Assembly: GCF_014138625.1 (NCBI RefSeq)
Contig: NZ_JACJHY010000001.1
Coordinates: 248,001 to 312,000, forward strand
Reading direction: 5' to 3'
Origin: Aminobacter ciceronei
Lineage (GTDB): Bacteria; Pseudomonadota; Alphaproteobacteria; Rhizobiales; Rhizobiaceae
Length of the DNA stretch: 64,000 nt
The position numbers and the translations under genes are program-made. Under the pieces are notes generated by a model. That model had not been told where the DNA came from, ran no database searches, and worked only from the letters and a program-made list of their open reading frames with translations. Shown piece by piece: positions 54,358-62,671 of this stretch. The number at the start of each line of letters is the position of its first letter. Positions within the stretch are counted from its first letter, which is position 1.

Positions 54358-55275
54358 GTGACCCAGCCCCTCGCCTACGCCTTCATCGGCCTTGGCCATC
54401 TCGGCGCCAATCTCGCGGCATGCCTTGTGCGCGGCGGCTTCGAGGTCGTCGTCTACGACCGCAACCCCGAAACCGTCGAGCACCTCGTTGCGCAGGGTGC
54501 CGCCGCTGCAAAAAGCCCTGCAGACGCGGCCGCCCGCGCCGGCAATGCCATCACCTGCCTGCCCTCGCCCAAGGCTAGCGAGGCGGTTCTGGTCGGCCCC
54601 GACGGGCTGCTGTCAGGCCTGCCCAAGGGCGGCACCTGGATCGAGATGTCGACAAACGGCCGCGACGAGATCCTGCGCCTTGCCGACCTGGCCACTGAGG
54701 CCGGCGTCGATACGCTGGAATGCCCCGTCACTGGCGGCGTGCATCTCGCTGCCGAGGGCAAGATCACTGCACTTGTCGGCGGCGACGCGGCGCTCTACGA
54801 GCGCCACCGATCGGCCATTGAGGCAATGTGCGCCCGCGCCTTCCTGATGGGGCCGATCGGCTCGGCGGCAGTGATCAAGGTCATCACCAACATGCTCGCC
54901 TTCATCCATCTCGTCGCCGCCGGCGAAGCGCTGATGCTGGCCAGGAAGGGCGGCCTCGACCTCGCCCAAGCCTACCACGCCATCGTGGCCTCCTCGGGCA
55001 ACAGCTTCGTCCATGAGACCGAGAGCCAGTTGGTGCTCAACGGCTCCTATGACATTGGCTTCACCATGGACCTTGCCCTCAAGGACTTAGGCTTTGCGCT
55101 CGCCATGGCGCAGGAGGGCGGCGTCCCGCTCGACCTCGCCGCCCGCGTCAACACCATCTTCCAGCAGGGCAAGGTGGCTTATGGCGGCGACGCCTGGTCG
55201 ACGATGATCGTCAAACTCCTGGAGGACGCGACTGCCACCGACCTGCGCGCGCCCGGCTTTCCGGCGAAGCTGTGA
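54358..55275 (+). CDS. NAD(P)-dependent beta-hydroxyacid dehydrogenase (3-HIBADH family)
   Basis: 305 residues. Rossmann motif FIGLGHLGANLAACLVRGGF, substrate-binding ECPVTGGVHLAAEGKITALVGG, and catalytic Lys in GSAAVIKVITNML. It oxidises a beta-hydroxy acid such as 3-hydroxyisobutyrate, glycerate or tartronate semialdehyde (reverse direction). The start is GTG 54358, only 8 bases after the enolase-type gene stop, so the two are co-translated and probably in one pathway of sugar-acid breakdown. Confidence 0.93.
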   Translation: MTQPLAYAFIGLGHLGANLAACLVRGGFEVVVYDRNPETVEHLVAQGAAAAKSPADAAARAGNAITCLPSPKASEAVLVGPDGLLSGLPKGGTWIEMSTNGRDEILRLADLATEAGVDTLECPVTGGVHLAAEGKITALVGGDAALYERHRSAIEAMCARAFLMGPIGSAAVIKVITNMLAFIHLVAAGEALMLARKGGLDLAQAYHAIVASSGNSFVHETESQLVLNGSYDIGFTMDLALKDLGFALAMAQEGGVPLDLAARVNTIFQQGKVAYGGDAWSTMIVKLLEDATATDLRAPGFPAKL

Positions 55276-55289
55276 GGCTGACGTCTCTA

Positions 55290-55352
55290 AACCCTTCCCC
55301 TTGTGGGCAGGGTCGGCGCGTAGCGCCGGGGTGGGGTAGTCGAAAGCTCTGA
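55290..55352. repeat. Dispersed GC-rich palindromic repeat, copy 2
   Basis: Same architecture as 3156-3220: CCCTTCCCCTTGTGGGCAGGG stem, then GGCGC-gta-GCGCC palindrome, then GGGGTGGGGTAGTCGAA. A second segment of related GC-rich DNA (CTCGCGGATCGGCCTCCCACAGGGGCGGG) follows at ~55374-55402. It lies 14 bases after the dehydrogenase stop and may serve as terminator. Confidence 0.65.
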
Positions 55353-55498
55353 GCCCAGCCAGCCTCCCTTCCGCCTCGCGGATCGGCCTCCCACAGGGGC
55401 GGGCAAACGCGTCTGGCACCGCCCCTTCTCGCCCCGGTTTGACACCCGCCCTCGGCTCGACTTACCTCTCGCCACCACCACCCGGGAAGGATTCTCCG

Positions 55499-55720
55499 AT
55501 GCGGCCTAGCCTGCGCGCGAAAATACTCGACGTCTGCGCGCGCAAGATCGCCGCCAAGGGCCCTGATGTCGGTCTGTCCTTCTACGCCTTCTTCGCCAAC
55601 AGGAACGACGACCCAGAGCTTCTGATGGAGGCCGCCGAATGGTGGATCAGGACCCAGAAGCTCGACCACTTCGAAAAGGCCGCCAAGATCGAGGCGATGG
55701 TCAGGGCGATGGACGCCTAA
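55499..55720 (+). CDS. Small hypothetical protein, 73 residues
   Basis: From ATG 55499 (GGGAAGGATT upstream): short, helical, with no signal peptide. SLRAKILDVCARKIAAKGPDV, SFYAFFANRNDDPELLMEAA and EWWIRTQKLDHFEKAAKIEAMVRAMD give a periodic pattern of two or three amphipathic helices. I do not recognise a family. Coding is supported by the ribosome site and even codon use; the open frame upstream runs into the dispersed repeat. Confidence 0.65.
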   Translation: MRPSLRAKILDVCARKIAAKGPDVGLSFYAFFANRNDDPELLMEAAEWWIRTQKLDHFEKAAKIEAMVRAMDA

Positions 55721-55784
55721 CTTCCACCCCTTCAATTTCAGCGACTTACGCCAATCCCCGGACTCAGAATCCGAGCCCCTTGAA

Positions 55785-56723
55785 TCAACACCTCACCTTC
55801 AAAGCCTTCGCCACCATCTCGTAGGTCGCCGGAATATGCCCGGGCGACTCGCCGTCGATATCGACGAGTGCGGCATTGGCGAGCGGATCGCCCAGCGGTT
55901 CGACCGTCACCTTGCGTCCGCGCAGAATGGTGATGGCGGGATGGTTGCGGTGGCGTCCGCCATAAAGCAGGCGCAGGTCGAGAATCAGCTTGAGCTTGCT
56001 CGCCGCGCGCAGGATGACGATGTCGAACAGCCCGTCATCGGGAACGGCATCGGGGGCGATCATCATGCCGCCACCGAAGAACCGCTCGTTGGCCACCGCC
56101 ACGAGCGCCACCTTGGCCTCGACCGGTTCGCCATCGTCGACGGTGATGCGTACGTCCTGGAAGCGGTAGCGCACGAACTCGATCACCGTGCGCCAGAAGA
56201 ACAGCGCCTTGGCCGGCACCCAGCGCTTGCGCCGGTCGTTGTTGACCGCCCGCACCGTCGCCCCCGACATGCCGAGACTGGCGATGTTGACAAAATGTCG
56301 GCTCGCCAGCCGGCCATGGTCCTCGACGAAGGAGATACGGCCAGCGTCGATCAGACGGTCGCTGCCCTCGGCAATGCGCGCGATCGCCGAAGATATTTCG
56401 ACGGGAATGCCCATACCGCGAGCAAAGTCGGAGCCGGTGCCGCAGGGCAGCACGCCGAGAATGGCCGCATCGCCGGTTTCGGCCTGCATCTGCAAAAGCC
56501 CGTCGGCGACCTCGCTGATCGTGCCGTCGCCGCCCGCGGCGATGACCAGTTCGCAGCCAAGCGCCACCAGGTCGCGGGCAAGAACCGCGCCGTCGCCCGG
56601 CTCGGTCGTCTCGCGAAACTCGACTTCGCCGAAGCGCTGCGTCAGCGCTGCCGCAACCTCGGTCCAATGCGTGTCCAGTCTGCCGCCGCCGGCCACCGGA
56701 TTCCTGACGACGCCGACTTTCAC
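55785..56723 (-). CDS. Diacylglycerol kinase-family lipid kinase
   Basis: 312 residues from GTG 56723, which follows GGGGAGGG. The nucleotide-binding motif is IAAGGDGTISEVADGLL; VLPCGTGSDFARGMGIP and the C-terminal DGLFDIVILRAASKLKLI and NAALVDIDGESPGHIPATYE are family marks of bacterial DgkB/YegS-like proteins. It phosphorylates diacylglycerol or a related lipid using ATP. It stands alone. Confidence 0.93.
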   Translation of the reverse strand: MKVGVVRNPVAGGGRLDTHWTEVAAALTQRFGEVEFRETTEPGDGAVLARDLVALGCELVIAAGGDGTISEVADGLLQMQAETGDAAILGVLPCGTGSDFARGMGIPVEISSAIARIAEGSDRLIDAGRISFVEDHGRLASRHFVNIASLGMSGATVRAVNNDRRKRWVPAKALFFWRTVIEFVRYRFQDVRITVDDGEPVEAKVALVAVANERFFGGGMMIAPDAVPDDGLFDIVILRAASKLKLILDLRLLYGGRHRNHPAITILRGRKVTVEPLGDPLANAALVDIDGESPGHIPATYEMVAKALKVRC

Positions 56724-56971
56724 GAACGCACCCTCCCCGGCAGCCAACGCGCCGCCGCCTCCGCCTTATTGTTAGCCGCAGAGGCAAATGCGCAAGGGAA
56801 AGGTTGCGAAGTTCACATCCTGTCGGCCGCCTTGGCGGAAGAACATGTCGCCGGATGGCTACAACGCTGCCGCGCATGCATAACGCCACCGTCATGCCAT
56901 GATTGCGGCCAACTGGCGCCGCGATCGGAGCGGAGAAATCGCGGCGTCAACAATCCTTGAGGATTCGGACC

Positions 56972-57385
56972 GTGATCAAGTCTGCCCTTGTCGCCATGAC
57001 CATCGTCGGTTGCGACTGCGACGCCAAGCTTTGCGAATATATCGGCGAGACGCCGGCACAGTGGACGTCAGTCGCCGACTGCGAGGCGGCGATGAAGAGC
57101 CGCATCCTGCGAGAAGGCAACCACGCCTATCCGTTGGTGACCGGCATCTGCCGCACCACGGTATTTGCCGAGCCGCAGTTGGCATCGGCCCCGGCCGAAA
57201 TCAAGGAAGCCGAGCCAGCCGAGCGGACCACCGTTGCCGGCATCGTCGAAGGCGGACGCTCGGTCCTCTATCGCACCGCCAATGGCTATGCGCTGGCGCG
57301 CAGCGGCCTCAGCGATGCCGCCGCCGGCACGGTTGCCGCAGCAAAACGCTCGTCGAGCTGGCTGGCGGCCAATATCGGCTTCTGA
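56972..57385 (+). CDS. Small exported protein with an N-terminal cysteine cluster, unknown function
   Basis: 137 residues from GTG 56972, after TTGAGGATT. The N-terminus (IKSALVAMTIVGCDCDAKLCEYIGE) is hydrophobic and then cysteine-rich, but VGC-D is only a poor lipobox, so secretion mode is uncertain. The middle contains ADCEAAMKSR and GICRTTVF, with five to six cysteines in all; the tail (AERTTVAGIVEGGRSVLYRTANGYAL) looks like a small beta domain. No family recognised. Confidence 0.7.
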   Translation: MIKSALVAMTIVGCDCDAKLCEYIGETPAQWTSVADCEAAMKSRILREGNHAYPLVTGICRTTVFAEPQLASAPAEIKEAEPAERTTVAGIVEGGRSVLYRTANGYALARSGLSDAAAGTVAAAKRSSSWLAANIGF

Positions 57386-57529
57386 GCCGACCGTCCGGCG
57401 GCATGAAAAATAGCCGACCTCGGGAAGAGGCCGGCCATAGTTTGGTTCTGCGTCTTGGAAGGTCTCAAGAACGTCACCCACCCCGCCGGGCGCATGGCAG
57501 TGCCGGCAGGGCGGTTGTGCAGACGGCCG

Positions 57530-57772
57530 TTACGAGGCCGCTTCGATCGCGGTCACAGCACCTGTCGTGTCGTCCACTGTTACCTTGACCTTGGCGCCGG
57601 CGGCCAGGCCGTCGACCTTGAGGGTTTCGGGGATGACATAGGTCTTGCCGTCGTCGAGCGTGATCGAGCGTGTCGCCGGATCGACCGACTGGACCGTGCC
57701 CTGGACCTCGGCGGCATAGGCGGCACCGATGAAGGCGAGCGAAGCGACGGTCGTTGCAAGGATCTTGTTCAT
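57530..57772 (-). CDS. DUF1344-type small exported protein
   Basis: 80 residues with a signal peptide (ILATTVASLAFIGAAYA-A) and a mature region of alternating beta strands: EVQGTVQSVDPATRSITLDDGKTYVIPETLKVDGLAAGAKVKVTVDD. This is the DUF1344 pattern, an OB-like small periplasmic domain of unknown role, frequent in rhizobia. ATG 57772 follows GGGAGTAC. Confidence 0.85.
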   Translation of the reverse strand: MNKILATTVASLAFIGAAYAAEVQGTVQSVDPATRSITLDDGKTYVIPETLKVDGLAAGAKVKVTVDDTTGAVTAIEAAS

Positions 57773-58235
57773 GTCTGGTACTCCCGTTCAGGTCTGTCCC
57801 GGCTGGTCCTGCCCTCGTAGCAAGGCCCGCCGAACGAGATGGAGACTGACCTGCGGAATGGTCCGACGCAAATCACGAAGCGTGAAATTATCGAACGTAA
57901 TCATAGGCTTATTTCCGCCGCATTTGACCGCAACCGGCACATGTCTGGATGCTTCGCCATCACCCCGATCTCGCCCTAGCCCTTGCCAGCCATACGCTGA
58001 CCGGCGTCACACCGCCGTCATCGCGCCGCCACCCCAAGGTCCGATTCCGGAATGGCCGATCACGAAACGCCGTTCGACATCGGCGTGGACAGATTTTTTC
58101 CGCGCGGGCCGCCACCCTCCCGCGACGTTTTGCGCCGTCGTTTCGTTGGTCCAGCTCGCCCGGTTGCCTTCACAGCAGCCGGTGATTCTGGCATAGCTCG
58201 CGCCGCACGATTTGTGCTTTTGGGAAGCTCCCGTC
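57773..58235. other. Gene-free stretch between DUF1344 and SemiSWEET genes
   Basis: 463 bases without a protein gene I can support. The first ~100 bases are the promoter side of the DUF1344 gene, with A/T-rich GAAATTATCGAACG. Open frames that exist here have a skewed Arg/Ser/Pro composition typical of shadows. No tRNA-like fold was seen. Confidence 0.5.
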
Positions 58236-58493
58236 TTGAACCCCCTGTTTGAAATCGTCGGCGCCGTCGCCGCCATCCTGACCACTTTGTGCTGGTTGCC
58301 GCAGATCATGAAGATCCTGCGCGAGCGCAAGACAAGCGACATCTCGCTCGGCACCAACGCCGCACTCGCCACCGGCATCTCGCTGTGGATCGTCTACGGC
58401 ATCGCACTCGGCTCGCTGCCGGTCATCGTGTCCAACATCGTCACGCTGGTTTTCATCCTCGCCATCGTCGGGCTCAAGCTCCGCTTCGGCTAG
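58236..58493 (+). CDS. SemiSWEET sugar transporter
   Basis: 85 residues from TTG 58236 (GGGAAG upstream), three membrane segments: PLFEIVGAVAAILTTLCWLPQIMKIL with the LCWLPQ (PQ-loop) motif, SLGTNAALATGISLWIVYGIAL, and SLPVIVSNIVTLVFILAIVGLKL. SemiSWEETs work as homodimers that move mono- or disaccharides down their gradient in the inner membrane. The open frame begins at 58212, but its extra eight residues do not fit the family. Confidence 0.92.
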   Translation: MNPLFEIVGAVAAILTTLCWLPQIMKILRERKTSDISLGTNAALATGISLWIVYGIALGSLPVIVSNIVTLVFILAIVGLKLRFG

Positions 58494-58526
58494 CGGATCG
58501 GCCCGAATACCGGATTCGGATTTCGG

Positions 58527-58600
58527 AAAGCACGATACAGCGCTTCAAGGTATTGGAGCATTCTTTTGCGCGTCCGTACGGACGCGCGCCGCTCCAACCG
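58527..58600. repeat. Palindromic repeat with GCGCGTCCGTACGGACGCGC
   Basis: A 20-base perfect palindrome (58568-58587) follows the segment CAGCGCTTCAAGGTATTGGAG at 58540-58560. I recall similar TTCAAGGTATTGGAGCATTC elements from intergenic regions of many rhizobia. It lies between convergent genes and could be a bidirectional terminator. Confidence 0.65.
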
Positions 58601-58604
58601 CGCC

Positions 58605-59558
58605 CTACGACCCGATTTTGCGCACCAGCGAGGCCGTCGCCAGGATCGTCGCCATGTCGGCGATCATCGGCTCGACATGCACCTTGTAGTCGAGAGCCAC
58701 ATCCGACGCCGGCAGCTCGAAAAAATCCTTCTGGTGTGGCAACAGCAGAAATCCGCTCGTGCCCGACAGCGCGATCCGCGCCGGCTCGCCCGGCCATGCC
58801 TCCTTGAGCCAGGTCAGCGCCTGCGCCATCTGCCCCGACACCAGCGGCTGCGCAGCCTCGACATTGTCGCTGCGGAACTCGTAGGCCATATCAAGGTCCT
58901 GGACCCCCGACCGGAGTTCCTTCAGGCCACTGCCAAAGAGTTCGCCGAAAAAGCTCAGGACCGCATTGGTCCGGATCGTTGCGACCAGCGTACCCTCAAA
59001 CGGCTTCTTCAGTCCAAACGCCACGATCACGCCCTGAAAGGTCGTGGAGTCGTGCTTTTCCGCCTGTTGCGTGAGCAGTGTTTCGTACAACTCGAAATCG
59101 AAACCATCGTAATTGCCGGAAATGAAATCATCGATCTCGAGGTTGTTGTACTTGCCAACCGTAGATTCCGGTAAGTTGACAAAGGACGGTGGCGTCGCGC
59201 CCCGTTCATGGCGCATATTTTTGATGAAGCCGAAGACGATCGGCAGCAGCTTGTTTCGAAACGATGCGTTGGCGGCTTCGAGCGGCCGCATCGCACGGAA
59301 ATAGGCGAAGAACGCAGCGATGAAGCCCACGACATAAAGATAGACATGCGGCGTCGACAGCCACTGCTCATTGAGGTCGGCTATGAAGTTGAAGATCAGC
59401 GCCAGAACCAGAACTGCAACGATCACGCCGCCGAGATAGAGGGGCACCCGCCACACCGTCGAAAGCCTGATCGCATTGCGCTCGGCCTGATAGGCTTCGA
59501 GGTCCTTCTTGATGCCCGCGGTCGTCGCCTCGTCGGGCATGAAACCAGCTGCGCTCAT
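58605..59558 (-). CDS. DUF3137-type two-TM protein
   Basis: 317 residues from ATG 59558 (GGGGGCAC upstream). After a charged helix (ATTAGIKKDLEAYQAERNAIRLS) come two membrane segments (VPLYLGGVIVAVLVLALIFNFIA; VYLYVVGFIAAFFAYFRAM), then a cytoplasmic domain: LEIDDFISGNYDGFDFELYETLL, TFQGVIVAFGLKKPFEGTLVA, GFLLLPHQKDFFELP and MIADMATILATASLVRKI. This matches DUF3137; function unknown. It is downstream of a CapA-type gene on the same strand. Confidence 0.85.
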   Translation of the reverse strand: MSAAGFMPDEATTAGIKKDLEAYQAERNAIRLSTVWRVPLYLGGVIVAVLVLALIFNFIADLNEQWLSTPHVYLYVVGFIAAFFAYFRAMRPLEAANASFRNKLLPIVFGFIKNMRHERGATPPSFVNLPESTVGKYNNLEIDDFISGNYDGFDFELYETLLTQQAEKHDSTTFQGVIVAFGLKKPFEGTLVATIRTNAVLSFFGELFGSGLKELRSGVQDLDMAYEFRSDNVEAAQPLVSGQMAQALTWLKEAWPGEPARIALSGTSGFLLLPHQKDFFELPASDVALDYKVHVEPMIADMATILATASLVRKIGS

Positions 59559-59663
59559 ATGTGCCCCCATGGCGCGCCGAGATCGTGCCGCCCACTTACC
59601 GGATGATAGCGGCTTTTCGCCAAATGTCGCGGCGTAAACAAGGAGATGCAACGGTATCCGGAC

Positions 59664-60752
59664 TCAGCTGGTGAGGCTGGCGGCAGCGGCTCCGTAAACC
59701 GCCTGCCAGCGCGCCCGCACTTTCGTTCCAAGCTCGCCGTCGACCTTGTCGAGCGGCACCATGCTCTCGTGCGCGCCGTCACGCTGGCGCATGAACGGCA
59801 CCAGCCGGTAGCTTGCAATCTCGCCACGCGTGTGAGCGTCGGCGCTGACATCGACGACGAGGATCGCGCCGATCCGTCCCGGCCAGGGCTGCCGCGCCAG
59901 CGCCGTGCCGAGAAAATCGCCCAGGCCGTAGGCCACCAGCGTGTCGTCGGCGCGCGCCATCGGCTGCACGACATGGGCGTGATGCCCGACAACGAGCCCG
60001 ACACCCAGCTCAGCCAGTCTCCGCGCCCAGCCACGCGTGACGACGCGCGGAAAATGCCGGAACTCCCAGTCCCAGTGCGGCACCGCGCAAACGAGATCGG
60101 CGCCTTCTGCGCCCGCTAACCCGTTGCCGGCCGCGGCAAAGAAGTCATCGGCCATGGCCACGCGCCCAGCGAAAGCCTCCGCGGGCGCATTGCGCCACTG
60201 CGTGAATGCGACGAGCCCCAGCGTCAACGAGCCGGCTGCCACCTTGCTCACCTCGGTGGTCGTCCCGATAGTCGCAATGCCAAGCCTGCCCAATGCCGCA
60301 AGCGTCGCATGATAACCGTCTGCCCCCTGGTCGAGCACATGGTTGTTGGCCAGCGACAGCACCAGCCGCTCTGGCGCGATGGCAGCCGCCGCCAGCGTTC
60401 CGGTGAGAAATTCTTCGGTCATCGCATGATGCGTTCCAAGCCGCGTTCCCAGCCGCGCGCTCGGCCGCTCCACGACAGGGCTCTCGCAATTGCCGACCAC
60501 CAGATCGGCCGCGGCCAGGAGGGCCGTCAGCTCGCGGTCGAAAATCGGCGGCTGTTTGTTGGCGACGGCGGAAATGTCGCCGACGAATGCCAGGCGCACG
60601 CTCTGCCCGGGCTTGGGCAGGAAACGCACCTGATCAGGCAGATAGCCCGGACCGTTACGCCGCAGCGACGGCCTGATGAACCGCGCTGGCCAGGAGATCT
60701 TGTAGGAGAAAGGATAGTTGGACACGCCACGCCTGAAATTGACTGCGGCCAC
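59664..60752 (-). CDS. CapA-family protein (poly-gamma-glutamate capsule-type metallophosphoesterase fold)
   Basis: 362 residues of the PGA_cap/CapA domain: LAFVGDISAV, VGNCESPVVE, LSLANNHVLDQGADGY, CAVPHWDWEF and GLVVGHHAHVVQPM give the metal-binding calcineurin-like pattern. CapA proteins are linked with capsule or wall polymer handling. The N-terminal ~50 residues are basic and of uncertain reality; GTG 60752 is the longest start, internal starts are possible. Its coding strand also carries the GT4 gene 45 bases upstream. Confidence 0.86.
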   Translation of the reverse strand: MAAVNFRRGVSNYPFSYKISWPARFIRPSLRRNGPGYLPDQVRFLPKPGQSVRLAFVGDISAVANKQPPIFDRELTALLAAADLVVGNCESPVVERPSARLGTRLGTHHAMTEEFLTGTLAAAAIAPERLVLSLANNHVLDQGADGYHATLAALGRLGIATIGTTTEVSKVAAGSLTLGLVAFTQWRNAPAEAFAGRVAMADDFFAAAGNGLAGAEGADLVCAVPHWDWEFRHFPRVVTRGWARRLAELGVGLVVGHHAHVVQPMARADDTLVAYGLGDFLGTALARQPWPGRIGAILVVDVSADAHTRGEIASYRLVPFMRQRDGAHESMVPLDKVDGELGTKVRARWQAVYGAAAASLTS

Positions 60753-60797
60753 CCTAGCAGCTTTTCATTGCGTACAGCTGGCGCTTTCGGCCGGCCG

Positions 60798-61889
60798 TTA
60801 CTTTTGCCGCCGCTTCTTGCTCGAGCGGCCGATGGCCAGGCGATAGATTCTGTCGATCTCGCCGACGATCCGCTTGGGGTCGAGCTGCCGTGCGATCTCC
60901 TGTCGCCCCGCCTGCCCGACGGCTCGACGCTGCGTCGCGTCGCGCAGGTCGAGTGCTGCCGCCGCCATGCCATCGACGTCGCCGACGGCGAAGCTCTGCT
61001 CCCTCGGCAAGAGGTCGACCATGTTGCCGACCCGCGTCGACAGAACAGGTAGCCCGGCCGCCATCGCCTCCAGCGGCGCGATCGGCGCCTGCTCGTCGCG
61101 CGAGGTCATCAGAAACAGGTCGAAGGCCGGCAGCAGCTCGAGCGCGTCGTTCCGCAGTCCCGGCAAATGGATTCGGCCCGTGAGCTCAGGCGCCGCGATC
61201 GCCGCGTCCCACTCAGCCATGATGTCGTTGCCCTGATTTGTCGAGCCGATGACCAGCAGTTCGGCGTCGACATCCTCGTCCAGCAGCTTGCGCAGCACGC
61301 GCACCATGTCGATCTGGTTCTTGCGCCCGCCGAGTTGGCCGACCGAGCCGATCAGGAACGCCTCGTCGCGAATACCGAGGGCAGCGCGAGCCCGCGCCCG
61401 CGAGGCGACCGACACCGGCTCGATCCGGCCGACGTCGAACATGTTGGGCAGCAGGTGGATGTGCCGGCGCGAAACCAGCCAGTGCTTGACGTAATAGTCC
61501 ACCGTCCACTGGCTCAGCCCGATGACCTCATGGGCAAACAGCCATGGCAGCTGGTACTGGCGCGCATGCGCCGTCATCACGATCGGCGTGCCGGCCGCGC
61601 AGCGGAACACCAGCCCGAACTTGTTGCCGCGGCTGCCATGGCAGTGCACCACGTCCTCGCCCCAATCGCGGATGGCATAGCCGACGCGGCGGATTTCCCT
61701 GGGCGTCGTGGCGAAGTTCGATCCCATCATCCGGACCGGGCCGTCGAAATGCTGATGCTCGATCCACGAACCCAGCGAATGCACCAGCATCACCTCGTGC
61801 CCGGCGTCGAGCTGGGCCTGGATCAGGATCCTGGAACTGGTGGCGACGCCATTGAGCGCGCCATGGCCGACAAGATGCGCGATCTTCAT
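60798..61889 (-). CDS. GT4 glycosyltransferase
   Basis: 363 residues of the GT-B fold: AHLVGHGALNGVATSSRILIQAQ, the mid-linker FLIGSVGQLGGRKNQIDMVRVL and the donor-binding DEQAPIAPLEAMAAGLPVLSTRVGN (E-x7-E). It transfers a sugar from a nucleotide donor, probably to an envelope glycan. It is the first gene of a two- or three-gene minus-strand run with the CapA-like gene, 45 bases away. Sugar and acceptor are unknown. Confidence 0.92.
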   Translation of the reverse strand: MKIAHLVGHGALNGVATSSRILIQAQLDAGHEVMLVHSLGSWIEHQHFDGPVRMMGSNFATTPREIRRVGYAIRDWGEDVVHCHGSRGNKFGLVFRCAAGTPIVMTAHARQYQLPWLFAHEVIGLSQWTVDYYVKHWLVSRRHIHLLPNMFDVGRIEPVSVASRARARAALGIRDEAFLIGSVGQLGGRKNQIDMVRVLRKLLDEDVDAELLVIGSTNQGNDIMAEWDAAIAAPELTGRIHLPGLRNDALELLPAFDLFLMTSRDEQAPIAPLEAMAAGLPVLSTRVGNMVDLLPREQSFAVGDVDGMAAAALDLRDATQRRAVGQAGRQEIARQLDPKRIVGEIDRIYRLAIGRSSKKRRQK

Positions 61890-62141
61890 AGCGCCGATGT
61901 CTGCTGCGGAAAGTGGATCGGAAAGGTCATCTGGCGTCCGGGTCAGGAACTGAGTGCACGCTCTCTAACATCCCGCGACGATCAGGCAAACACGGCTTAT
62001 GGACGCCACCTCGCCGCGCCCCCACCTCTTGCCGCCTTGTTACCCAGGCATAAAGCATGATGCCTTCAGCACACTGGCGCGCGCAACAATTGCCAGTAAT
62101 CTCAAGCAGTTCGCAATGAACCGGGTCTGGAGGGACTGTCC

Positions 62142-62561
62142 ATGATGCTTCGAAGACTTGCCACCACTGCCGCCTTGCTGGCCGGGTTGATGGCGTTGCC
62201 TGCCGGTGCGATCGCCGCCGAAGCCTACACCACCGGCAACGTCAACGTCCGCAGCGGCCCCGGCACTGGCTATGCCAGGGTCGGCATGCTCTACGAGGGC
62301 ACGCGCGTCGACCTGCGCGGCTGCGACGGCAACTGGTGCAACGTCTACGGCCCGCGCCTGCGCGGCTGGGTCTCGGCCAACTATCTCGACGAATATGTCG
62401 GTCGTCCGCCGGCCGTGGTCGTCGCGCCCACCATCATCGTGCGGCCACCGCACTGGAATCGCCCTCCTCACTGGAATCGCCCGCCCAAGCCACGGCCGCC
62501 AAGGCCACGCCCGCCCGGCGCCAACTGCAAGATCGCGCCCGGCTTTCCCTGCCCAAGGTGA
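62142..62561 (+). CDS. Exported SH3-domain protein with a Pro-rich tail
   Basis: 139 residues. A signal peptide (LATTAALLAGLMALPAGAIAA-EA), then one bacterial SH3 domain (YTTGNVNVRSGPGTGYARVG, VDLRGCDGNWCNVYGPRLRGWVSANYLDE) with a cysteine pair, then a Pro-rich tail with PPHWNR twice and PKPRPPRPRPPG. SH3b domains bind peptidoglycan, so it is likely periplasmic wall-associated. ATG 62142 follows GGAGGG. Confidence 0.92.
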   Translation: MMLRRLATTAALLAGLMALPAGAIAAEAYTTGNVNVRSGPGTGYARVGMLYEGTRVDLRGCDGNWCNVYGPRLRGWVSANYLDEYVGRPPAVVVAPTIIVRPPHWNRPPHWNRPPKPRPPRPRPPGANCKIAPGFPCPR

Positions 62562-62671
62562 CAACCTCCTGACAGCCTGATGTCAGGAGCCGAATTACCT
62601 CTCCATGCGGGTGCCGGCTTTCCGGCATCCGCGCCCTTTCCATTTTTGCCGAGACCGCCCATATTTCGCTC

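Noticed and set aside
57949-58185. Short Arg/Ser-rich open frame in the 57.8-58.2 kb gap
   Set aside because: No ribosome site, biased composition and no signal or fold pattern; left as gene-free.
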